From JACKOD01 sp041591635 (lineage in GTDB: Bacteria; Pseudomonadota; Gammaproteobacteria; Pseudomonadales; Oleiphilaceae), in NCBI GenBank assembly GCA_041591635.1, contig JBFHRO010000202.1:1-5998 (forward strand): a stretch of DNA of 5,998 bases, written 5' to 3'. Position 1 is the first letter of the stretch. The number at the start of each line of letters is the position of its first letter. Shown in pieces: positions 1 to 5,670 of the stretch. A model generated the notes under the pieces. The model was not told the DNA's origin. It did not search any database and was given only the letters and a program-made list of their open reading frames with translations. The translations under genes were made by a program, and so were the position numbers.

Positions 1-138
1 TGGGGCCGAGACTACTTGCCCAGCAGTCGCACTCTGGATCAACATGTATCCAAGTTGCGCAAGCTGATTGAGATTGATCCCAAAGCGCCGGCCATTATTC
101 AAACCGTTCATGGTGTGGGCTACCGCTTTGATGCTTGA
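1..138 (+). CDS. Response regulator, OmpR/PhoB family, C-terminal end (partial)
   Basis: Only the last 45 codons are present; the gene enters from the left edge in frame 1 and ends at TGA 136-138. The peptide is the second half of the winged-helix DNA-binding domain of OmpR/PhoB-type two-component regulators. It shows the recognition-helix pattern 'RTLDQHVSKLRKLIE' followed by the wing pattern 'IIQTVHGVGYRF'. The TV-x-GVGY-RF ending is diagnostic of this family. Members bind promoter DNA after phosphorylation of a receiver-domain Asp by a sensor kinase; the receiver domain lies outside the window. Which regulator this is cannot be told from the tail. No kinase follows, so if one is linked it lies upstream. 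The next gene starts 30 bases later on the same strand without a terminator between them, so co-transcription is possible. Confidence 0.93.
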   Translation, partial: WGRDYLPSSRTLDQHVSKLRKLIEIDPKAPAIIQTVHGVGYRFDA

Positions 139-154
139 TGCTTGAGGGTTGTTT

Positions 155-160
155 GGAGAG
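155..160 (+). promoter_or_regulatory. Ribosome binding site that decides the start of the DUF4136 lipoprotein
   Basis: GGAGAG lies 8 bases before ATG 169. It supports that ATG over the in-frame TTG at 142, which would add nine residues in front of the signal peptide and has no comparable Shine-Dalgarno sequence. Confidence 0.6.
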
Positions 161-168
161 CTATCGTT

Positions 169-705
169 ATGACCAGGATATCCTTATGTCCCCGGTTGAA
201 ATGGACGAGCCTGATGCTGTGCCTGGCGCTGGCCGCCTGTTCCACGGTCAGAATTGACTATGATGCCGGTGCGAGCTTTGCCAGCTTTGCTACCTATCGG
301 ATTGAGCGCTCGGCCGCCGATGCCCAGGCACTGTCGCTCGATGCGGCGCGCATTGAAAACGCACTTACGGCGGCGCTGCACGCCAAACATATCAGCCCTT
401 CGCCGCACGAAGCCGCGCTTATTGTGCGCTATGCCATTGAAGAGCGCTCCCGGCTGGAATCCACCGGCCTCGGATTGGGCTTTGGGCTGGGTGCCGGGCG
501 CTCGGCCTTTGGCTTGGCGAACCCGCCTGACATCCGTGAGGTAAAAGAGCGGCGTTTGGTGGTTGAGCTCATCAGTACGGCCGATCGCAAAGTCATTTGG
601 CGTGCCATTGGTGAACGCACGCTCAGCGAGGGAATGGCACCCGACAAGCGTGAGACCCTGATTCGCAAAATCGTCACCGAAATGTTTGAGAAATACCCGC
701 CCTGA
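169..705 (+). CDS. DUF4136-type outer-membrane lipoprotein
   Basis: A 178-residue protein when started at ATG 169. Residues 1-23 form a lipoprotein signal peptide: Arg3, Arg9 and Lys11, then a hydrophobic stretch, then lipobox L-A-A-C with Cys24 as the lipidated residue. Ser25 follows rather than Asp, which predicts outer-membrane sorting. The mature part resembles DUF4136: an opening 'VRIDYDAGASFASFATYRI' (known pattern: V-x-x-D-Y-D, then F-x-x-(Y/F)-x-T-Y), a glycine-rich loop at 100-110, a strand block 'RLVVELISTADRKVIWRA', and a closing helix ending in '-KYPP'. The molecular function of DUF4136 proteins is not established. Length is normal for the family and nothing looks broken. The gene follows the response regulator closely and may share its transcript. 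The family call is by eye; lipoprotein status is the firmest part. Confidence 0.88.
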   Translation: MTRISLCPRLKWTSLMLCLALAACSTVRIDYDAGASFASFATYRIERSAADAQALSLDAARIENALTAALHAKHISPSPHEAALIVRYAIEERSRLESTGLGLGFGLGAGRSAFGLANPPDIREVKERRLVVELISTADRKVIWRAIGERTLSEGMAPDKRETLIRKIVTEMFEKYPP

Positions 706-731
706 TCCACCCTTGGTGTGCCTGGTCACTT

Positions 732-750
732 AGGTCAGTGGAGTTGACCT
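732..750 (+). promoter_or_regulatory. 6-bp inverted repeat upstream of the acyl-CoA dehydrogenase gene
   Basis: AGGTCA (732-737) and TGACCT (745-750) are perfect inverted copies separated by seven bases. The right arm overlaps TTGACC (744-749), a five-of-six match to a sigma-70 -35 box, but I find no good -10 box 16-18 bases further on. It could be an operator for the following gene, or a weak hairpin ending the preceding one, since it is followed by only a few T residues. It is not a recognised fatty-acid-regulator site. Confidence 0.3.
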
Positions 751-825
751 TTATCGACATTTGCAAGGCATTCCTGCACTGCCACACTGCACCCGTTGCA
801 ATCACAATGGATGACGGGTGAGCCT

Positions 826-1965
826 ATGTTGCCAAGACCTTTGTTTAACGCCGAGCTTGATAGCTTTCGCGATTCAGTGCGCAAGTTTCTCGAACGCGAA
901 GCGGTGCCTTATCACGCCCAATGGGAAAAAGACGGTCAGGTGTCGCGGGAACTCTGGCGCAAAGCCGGCGCCATGGGGTTTCTGTGTCCGGGGGCGCCCG
1001 AGATCTATGGTGGCGTTGGTGCTGATTTTCGCTACAGCACGGTGGTGATGGAGGAGGTTTCCCGGCTCGGCTTGTCGGGCATTGGCTGGTCGCTGCACTC
1101 GGATATCGTCATGCCGTACATTTTGCATTACGGTTCGCAGGCCTTGTGCCAGCGTTACATTCCAAGGTTGATCAGCGGTGAAATGATCGGCGCCATCGCC
1201 ATGACCGAGCCGGGAGCCGGGTCGGATTTGCAGGGCATTCGCACCACGGCCGTCAAACGGGGCGATCATTATGTTCTTAACGGCTCCAAAACCTTTATTA
1301 CCAACGGCCAGTTGTGTGACCTGGTGATTGTGGTTGCCAAAACCGACCCCGCAGAAGGTGCGCGTGGCACCAGTTTGCTGCTGGTAGAGACCAATACTCC
1401 CGGTTTCGAAAAGGGCCGCAACCTCGAAAAAGTCGGGATGAAAGCCCAGGATACTTCGGAGCTTTTCTTTCAGGATGTCAAGGTGCCCATCGAGAACCTG
1501 CTGGGGGCCAAGGAAGGTTTGGGATTTATCCAGTTGATGCAGGAGTTGCCCCAGGAGCGTCTGCTGGTAGGGCTTACGGCCATTGCCGCCTGTGAGGCTG
1601 CTTTCCAGTGGACCGTCGATTACGTCAAGGAGCGCAAGGCCTTTGGCAAGCCGGTCATGGCGTTTCAGAATACCCGCTTCAAGCTTGCCGAATTAAAGGC
1701 CAATATCACGGCGGCCCGGTGTTTTGCTGATCGCTGTCTTGAGTTGCACCTCGACAAAAAGCTCGATGTGGCGACGGCGGCGATGCTCAAGCAATGGAGC
1801 ACCGACCTGCAATGCAGCCTTCTGGATGAATGCGTGCAGTTACATGGTGGCTACGGTTACATGTGGGAATACCCGATAGCTCGTGCCTGGGCCGATGCGC
1901 GGGTACAGCGGATTTATGCCGGCACCAACGAAATCATGAAGGAAATTGTGGCTCGAACGCTTTAG
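826..1965 (+). CDS. Acyl-CoA dehydrogenase, long-chain (LCAD)-like
   Basis: A 379-residue flavoenzyme, expected to oxidise an acyl-CoA to the trans-2-enoyl-CoA with FAD and pass electrons to electron-transfer flavoprotein, the first step of beta-oxidation. The N-terminal helical domain is followed by family signature 1, 'AMTEPGAGSDLQ' (about 125-136), the middle beta domain, and a C-terminal helical domain with signature 2, 'QLHGGYGYMWEYPIARAW' (about 338-355). The position that holds the catalytic Glu in medium-chain enzymes is Ala365 ('YAGTNEI'). The base is instead Glu244 in 'ELPQERLL', as in human LCAD and, by position, isovaleryl-CoA dehydrogenase. Length is typical. ATG 826 is preferred because GGGTGAG precedes it and it gives a normal N terminus; ATG 811 and TTG 796 are in frame but lack a good ribosome site. 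True substrate chain length cannot be read from sequence. No other beta-oxidation gene is in view. Confidence 0.95.
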   Translation: MLPRPLFNAELDSFRDSVRKFLEREAVPYHAQWEKDGQVSRELWRKAGAMGFLCPGAPEIYGGVGADFRYSTVVMEEVSRLGLSGIGWSLHSDIVMPYILHYGSQALCQRYIPRLISGEMIGAIAMTEPGAGSDLQGIRTTAVKRGDHYVLNGSKTFITNGQLCDLVIVVAKTDPAEGARGTSLLLVETNTPGFEKGRNLEKVGMKAQDTSELFFQDVKVPIENLLGAKEGLGFIQLMQELPQERLLVGLTAIAACEAAFQWTVDYVKERKAFGKPVMAFQNTRFKLAELKANITAARCFADRCLELHLDKKLDVATAAMLKQWSTDLQCSLLDECVQLHGGYGYMWEYPIARAWADARVQRIYAGTNEIMKEIVARTL

Positions 1966-1969
1966 CACT

Positions 1970-1997
1970 TCGAACCCGGAACAGGTTGCGATTTTTT
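1970..1997 (+). terminator. Probable weak Rho-independent terminator after the acyl-CoA dehydrogenase gene
   Basis: CGAACC (1971-1976) pairs with GGTT-G-CG (1984-1990), leaving G1988 as a one-base bulge; the loop is seven bases. T1970-A1991 can close the stem. Six consecutive T residues follow directly (1992-1997). It begins four bases after the stop codon, the right place, but the stem is short and imperfect. Confidence 0.45.
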
Positions 1998-2142
1998 AGA
2001 GTAATGTCCCGAGATTGTCGTATATTGTATCGCTCCCTCATTTGCCTCTCACAAAAAATCCGGGGTTGGAAAAAGGTGGGTGCTCAAGGAAAGAAATTAT
2101 CAATAAAGGCAAGTTTCAACCATTCGGTTGCTGAGGTTTTAC

Positions 2143-2649
2143 GTGTTGAACGGGACAGGCATAGTCGTTTTCGAGAAGAATAAGGCTCTGTTTTATTTCA
2201 TTAAAGGTGTTTTGATTCTGCTTTTGGTGCTGATGTTGATCTTGCCTTTTGCAGCCGCTGGATTGAGCCAGGAGACGATGTATTTATCCCTGGTTGCGTT
2301 GCCGTTTTGTGTTGTTTTTTCTGGCCTGCTTTATCTTGTTGCCAGGAAAATGCATTTAAAAATAATTGTTGATGATGACGGTGTTGTTTTTGAAGATTTG
2401 TCTCCGGTAAAAATTCCTTGGAGCGAAATCCGCTCCCTGACTACCAAGCGTCGACGATTGCACGGAAAAAATGCGTCGACATGGCTGGTTATTGCCCTTG
2501 CAGAAAAGGAGAAATATGTCGCCCCGAGGATAATAAAACTTGGAGAGTTAATGTTTGATGGGGGGGTGCCGGTTTGTAATCTTGATTCTTATAGAGAAAA
2601 GTCCGACATCATGTTGGAGACCCTGCTTTCAAAGTGTTCTGGTCAATAA
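2143..2649 (+). CDS. Small two-helix membrane protein with bacterial PH-like domain (STM3941-like)
   Basis: A 168-residue protein if started at GTG 2143, which has GAGG at 2133-2136 with six-base spacing; TTG 2128 and TTG 2146 are also in frame. Two hydrophobic segments (about 16-40 and 47-67) are probable membrane helices separated by a short loop. Lys12, Lys14, Lys21 and the Arg-Lys at 68-69 put both ends in the cytoplasm. Residues 72-135 look like a PH-like beta domain: 'LKIIVDDDGVVFED', the conserved 'IPWSEI' (91-96), then a basic segment and 'WLVIALAEKEKYV'. The order of helix pair, I-V-x-D-x-x-G strand and I-P-W-x-x-I is that of the STM3941-type proteins as I recall them, whose function is unknown. 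Base composition is clearly lower in GC than the neighbours, suggesting later acquisition. It has a seven-G run at 2560-2566. The exact start and family name are the uncertain parts; the coding frame is convincing. Confidence 0.78.
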   Translation: MLNGTGIVVFEKNKALFYFIKGVLILLLVLMLILPFAAAGLSQETMYLSLVALPFCVVFSGLLYLVARKMHLKIIVDDDGVVFEDLSPVKIPWSEIRSLTTKRRRLHGKNASTWLVIALAEKEKYVAPRIIKLGELMFDGGVPVCNLDSYREKSDIMLETLLSKCSGQ

Positions 2650-2799
2650 AACCACATATGCGGCGCTGCGCGATCCAGGCATCTGTCGGGCCAGCGGCAA
2701 GTAGCGTGCCTGTAACTTTTTTTTGCCAAACGTTTCAATGAATTGAACTCTGGCTTAAAGTACATTGCACGTTAAACAATAAGCAACCAGGTCTATAGG
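2650..2799. other. Intergenic region upstream of the large lipoprotein gene
   Basis: These 150 bases hold no plausible gene. The left half (about 2655-2710) is GC-rich, and the right half is AT-rich with eight T residues at 2717-2724. The promoter of the lipoprotein gene is expected here, but the best pair I can find, TTTCAA (2733-2738) with TAAAGT (2756-2761) at 17-base spacing, matches the sigma-70 consensus poorly. No convincing terminator for the preceding gene was found either. Confidence 0.4.
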
Positions 2800-4623
2800 A
2801 TGAATAAGCCGTTATCTGCTTTGATATTGCCGCTTTTGCTAGGATTGGCGGCCTGCAACGATACCACCTCCACAATCATGCCGGTGGATAACCGCGACTC
2901 GATTCCCGTCAACAACACTCATCCTAATACATACTCTGGCGTGGCCATCGACGGTTACCTGCGCAACGCCTTTGTCTGGCTTGATCTCAATAACAACAAG
3001 CGCCTGGATACCTGTACCCTGGATTACGCCGACAAACTCACCTCGGGGGTGTGCGAGCCGGAGCCTTCAGCAGTAACCGGCGAAGGCGGCAAGTTCTCGC
3101 TCGATCTGACGGCATGGCAAGAGCGCCGTGCCGCCCTGAATCAGGCCTTGCTTGATCCGAAAAAGTACCCGCTGGCGCTGTTGGCGATACCCGGCGCCAC
3201 CATTGATGAAGGCCTGATTGCCGATGGCAACACCACAGTTGCAACCATTCAAAAGGGCTACTACCTGTTGTCGCCACCGGGAAGGCAGGTTATTTCGCCG
3301 CTGACCACGCTGGTAAAGCATGAGCTGGATTACGGTGTGAGTGTCGTTTCGGGCGATCTTTCCGATGCGGCGCACAAGGCGCTGCGCACCCGTCTTGGCC
3401 GTGGAGACAACTATTTCTCCAATTACGCGCTGGATGGCAATGAAAAGCTGCATGCTTACGCGCGTGCCGTCACCGCCCAGATTCAGAACCATACTCCGGA
3501 GGCGTATCACGCCGTACTGGCCAATGCGACCATGGAGGAGTTGGCAACAGGTGCCAAAAACCCCTATTTGGGCGATGCGATTTTGCTGATGGGGCGCGCG
3601 ATTCTAAGCATTACAGGTCAGATGTTTAACGATATTGATGCCGTTGTGGGGGCAAGCGCCACCGCGAGTGATTACGCAAGGCTCAACGTAACCAGTGATA
3701 TTACGCTCGCCAAGGTGGACATTACTCTGGATAACAAAATGGTGCTGGTGTCGCAGAAAACCGAGAAAAACCAGAATTATGTCGAAACCTCCGGACTTGC
3801 CAGCCTGAGCTTTACCGTTCGCAATGTGGACACCCAGGTTTCCTACGGCTGGGCGACCAACGGTACCCTGAACAAGGTGTCCGTCGACGGTTACATGCAG
3901 CTGAACTATTTTGACGACGGATTGCAGCCACAGCGGTTGTTTTTTGATGGCAGCCCCGCCCTGGCGCCCATTGGCCACTTGTATGTCGATTCGCGCAAGC
4001 CATGGGGGGCTGTTGATGGCAAGAACGATATCGAAATCACCTTTACCCATGACTCCTCGGGTCGTACAACCCGTCAGCATCTGAAGTACTTCACCTATTC
4101 GGGGGATGCGGCGGCTGTTGCCCAGGAAAAACAGATCGAATTTGGTTACAGCGATAACCGCCTGGTTTCTATGACCAGTGACGAAGGGCGTGTGGCTACC
4201 TTGAATTACGATGGCCTGGGGCGCCTGGAGTCGGTGTTGATAAAAGCCGCCGGTCAGGACAGCAAGCGCAGCAGTATCTCCTACGGTGCCACTAACGGTT
4301 CGGCACAGGCCACGGTTTCGATTGAGAATTTTTCCGGTAGCTGGGTCGCTGCCCCGAAAGAGCGTCAGCTGGTGACTTTTAGCGGCAATACGTCTGATAC
4401 GCCGATTAAATACCTTGCCCTAGACGAGGTATTCGGCCCAACGACCCGGAACTATGTATGGGTATACGAATATCATGGGCAAGATGAAGGCAATCTTGCG
4501 GGTCTGCTGAAAGAGCGCAAGCTCTATTCCGCAAAGAATACCGGCGAGCCGATCACCAATCCGCAATTGCTGGTCAGAACCTCGTACGAGTACAAACTGC
4601 TTGCTGATGTGATTTTTAACTAG
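2800..4623 (+). CDS. Large lipoprotein with calcium-loop-like N-terminal domain and Rhs/YD-like motif
   Basis: A 607-residue protein from ATG 2800; CAGG at 2788-2791 is a weak ribosome site. The signal peptide ends in lipobox L-A-A-C at Cys19; Asn20 predicts the outer membrane. A low-complexity linker (20-44) leads to 'SGVAIDGYLRNAFVWLDLN' (46-64), where Asp62-x-Asn64-x-Asn66-x-x-x-Asp70 resembles a dockerin/EF-hand-type calcium loop. Cys72 and Cys85 flank a short insert and could form a disulfide. 'GEGGKFSLDL' (94-103) and 'ISPLTTLVKHEL' (165-176) complete an N-terminal module seen in many marine gammaproteobacterial lipoproteins. Residues 180-285 look helical; 295-607 are beta-rich. 'YSDNRLVSMTSDEGRVATL' and 'NYDGLGRLESV' (450-479) match the Rhs/YD-repeat pattern, but only about one unit is present. 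No catalytic motif is visible. Function is unknown; surface binding or adhesion would be a guess. Confidence 0.9.
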   Translation: MNKPLSALILPLLLGLAACNDTTSTIMPVDNRDSIPVNNTHPNTYSGVAIDGYLRNAFVWLDLNNNKRLDTCTLDYADKLTSGVCEPEPSAVTGEGGKFSLDLTAWQERRAALNQALLDPKKYPLALLAIPGATIDEGLIADGNTTVATIQKGYYLLSPPGRQVISPLTTLVKHELDYGVSVVSGDLSDAAHKALRTRLGRGDNYFSNYALDGNEKLHAYARAVTAQIQNHTPEAYHAVLANATMEELATGAKNPYLGDAILLMGRAILSITGQMFNDIDAVVGASATASDYARLNVTSDITLAKVDITLDNKMVLVSQKTEKNQNYVETSGLASLSFTVRNVDTQVSYGWATNGTLNKVSVDGYMQLNYFDDGLQPQRLFFDGSPALAPIGHLYVDSRKPWGAVDGKNDIEITFTHDSSGRTTRQHLKYFTYSGDAAAVAQEKQIEFGYSDNRLVSMTSDEGRVATLNYDGLGRLESVLIKAAGQDSKRSSISYGATNGSAQATVSIENFSGSWVAAPKERQLVTFSGNTSDTPIKYLALDEVFGPTTRNYVWVYEYHGQDEGNLAGLLKERKLYSAKNTGEPITNPQLLVRTSYEYKLLADVIFN

Positions 4624-4631
4624 CCTCTGAG

Positions 4632-4669
4632 GGCGCCAGAAAGGGAGTTTCTGGCGCTGCTTTTCTTTT
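4632..4669 (+). terminator. Strong Rho-independent terminator after the large lipoprotein gene
   Basis: GCGCCAGAAA (4633-4642) pairs perfectly with TTTCTGGCGC (4648-4657) around the five-base loop GGGAG, and a G-U pair (4632-4658) can extend the ten-base stem. A U-rich tract, TTTTCTTTT (4661-4669), follows. It starts nine bases after the TAG stop. On the opposite strand the hairpin is not followed by T residues, so it should work mainly for the + strand gene. Confidence 0.9.
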
Positions 4670-4689
4670 GAAGCGCTGTTGTCAGTGTT

Positions 4690-5646
4690 TTATCTCGAAG
4701 AAATCACCTGCATCTGTGGCTTTTTTACCACTTCACCAATGACCACGGGTACACCGAGCTCCTGTTTGGCGGCATTGCTGACGGCGACCGGATCAAGCTC
4801 GATCATGCCGAACTGTTCTTCCAGCCTGATTGTTTGATTGATGATTTCAATTTCACGTTGTTGTTTGCTCAGGAGTTTGTCACTTGGGTGAATCTCGGCG
4901 TACAGCAGTCCCTCGGCAACGCCGAGCTTGATGCTCTCGCGCACAAAGTAGGTGGGCGTACCCTTGGGCAGGCGTTTGACCAGTTCGCTAATGTCGTAAT
5001 TGTACATTCTGATGCAACCAGAGCTTACCTTGGTGCCAATGCCAAAGGTCTTGTTGGTGCCGTGGATGAAGTAGGTGGGTATTTCCAGCTGAATGGCGAA
5101 CTCGCCCAGCGGATTTTCGGGGCCGGCCTTGACCACGCGAGGCAGATCGACGCCATCCAATCGATAACGCTCCCGGGTTTCTGGTGTGGGGTACCAGTCA
5201 GGTTTGGCCACAATCGCTTTGGTTTTTGTAATGACCTGGGGTGAGGGGGTTTCATCCCGCCCAATGCCAATGGGGTAGGTAACTACTTTTCCGCCGTCTT
5301 GAGGAAAATAGTAGAGTCTGTATTCATCCAGGTTGATCACCAGGCCAACCCGTTTGCTGGGAAGCACGTGCTTGGTGGGTACCAATACCTCGCTCTTTTC
5401 GCCCGGCAGCCAGGCGTCAACCTCCGGGTTGGCCTGTGTGATGGCGAGATAGCCGACGTTGTGCTGCTCGGCAATGTCGGCCAGTGTGTCTTTTTTACGC
5501 GCCTTGATGACCAGTGCGTTACCCACCAGATCGCTGTCGGGGTGCAGTACATAGTCTTTTGCGGCGGCGTGCGGCGCAAGCCAGGGCAGCGTGATGGCTG
5601 CAGCCAGAGCGGTTAAGCGAAACATGGGAAAGAGCGATTTTCTCAT
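4690..5646 (-). CDS. Periplasmic L,D-transpeptidase (ErfK/YbiS/YcfS/YnhG type), LysM + YkuD
   Basis: A 318-residue exported enzyme. Residues 1-29 form a Sec signal peptide (Arg2, Lys3; hydrophobic 11-24; 'HAAA' cleavage before Lys30). Residues 44-91 form a LysM-like peptidoglycan-binding module ('KKDTLADIAEQHNVGYLAIT ... NPEVDAWLPG'). The YkuD domain runs from about 101 to 235: 'VINLDEYRLYYFP', 'YPIGIGR', 'GPENPLGEFAI', then His195 in 'FIHGTN' and the nucleophile motif 'VSSGCIRMYNYDI' with Cys211 and Arg213. All expected catalytic residues are present. The tail (236-318) matches the extended C terminus of the E. coli YbiS/ErfK group (about 300-330 residues). These enzymes attach Braun lipoprotein to peptidoglycan or form 3-3 cross-links; which one applies here is not readable. 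ATG 5646 follows the yciH-like gene by 24 bases, so one transcript is likely. No ribosome site is at normal spacing; ATG 5625 is an alternative start. Confidence 0.95.
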   Translation of the reverse strand: MRKSLFPMFRLTALAAAITLPWLAPHAAAKDYVLHPDSDLVGNALVIKARKKDTLADIAEQHNVGYLAITQANPEVDAWLPGEKSEVLVPTKHVLPSKRVGLVINLDEYRLYYFPQDGGKVVTYPIGIGRDETPSPQVITKTKAIVAKPDWYPTPETRERYRLDGVDLPRVVKAGPENPLGEFAIQLEIPTYFIHGTNKTFGIGTKVSSGCIRMYNYDISELVKRLPKGTPTYFVRESIKLGVAEGLLYAEIHPSDKLLSKQQREIEIINQTIRLEEQFGMIELDPVAVSNAAKQELGVPVVIGEVVKKPQMQVISSR

Positions 5647-5670
5647 ACCTGTGATAGTGCAGCCCTAAGG

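Noticed and set aside
184..729. 181-codon - strand ORF opposite the DUF4136 lipoprotein gene
   Set aside because: It is a shadow frame of a GC-rich gene; the + strand frame has a signal peptide, lipobox and ribosome site, whereas this one has no recognisable features.
1918..1920. Inactive acyl-CoA dehydrogenase because Ala replaces the YEGT glutamate
   Set aside because: LCAD and IVD subfamilies carry the base at the alternative position, and Glu244 is present there in the matching motif.
2015..2030. Promoter with TATATT (2021-2026) for the membrane-protein gene
   Set aside because: No -35-like hexamer lies 15-19 bases upstream, so the TATA-like string in an AT-rich gap is not enough.
2004..2183. 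59-codon + strand ORF (ATG 2004) in the gap before the membrane-protein gene, and its longer version from 1830
   Set aside because: There is no ribosome site, it overlaps the start of the better-supported gene at 2143, the upstream part is a shadow of the dehydrogenase gene, and the peptide resembles nothing recognisable.
2691..2727. Terminator for the membrane-protein gene at the eight-T run
   Set aside because: The only stems are 4-5 bp (GGCA/TGCC or GGCAA/TTGCC); the first is six bases away from the T run and the second includes it, so neither has terminator geometry.
4147..4239. Rhs-type polymorphic toxin
   Set aside because: Only about one YD-like unit is present, with no long repeat array, no conserved self-cleavage or core-closing motif and no C-terminal toxin or adjacent immunity gene; the protein is a lipoprotein.
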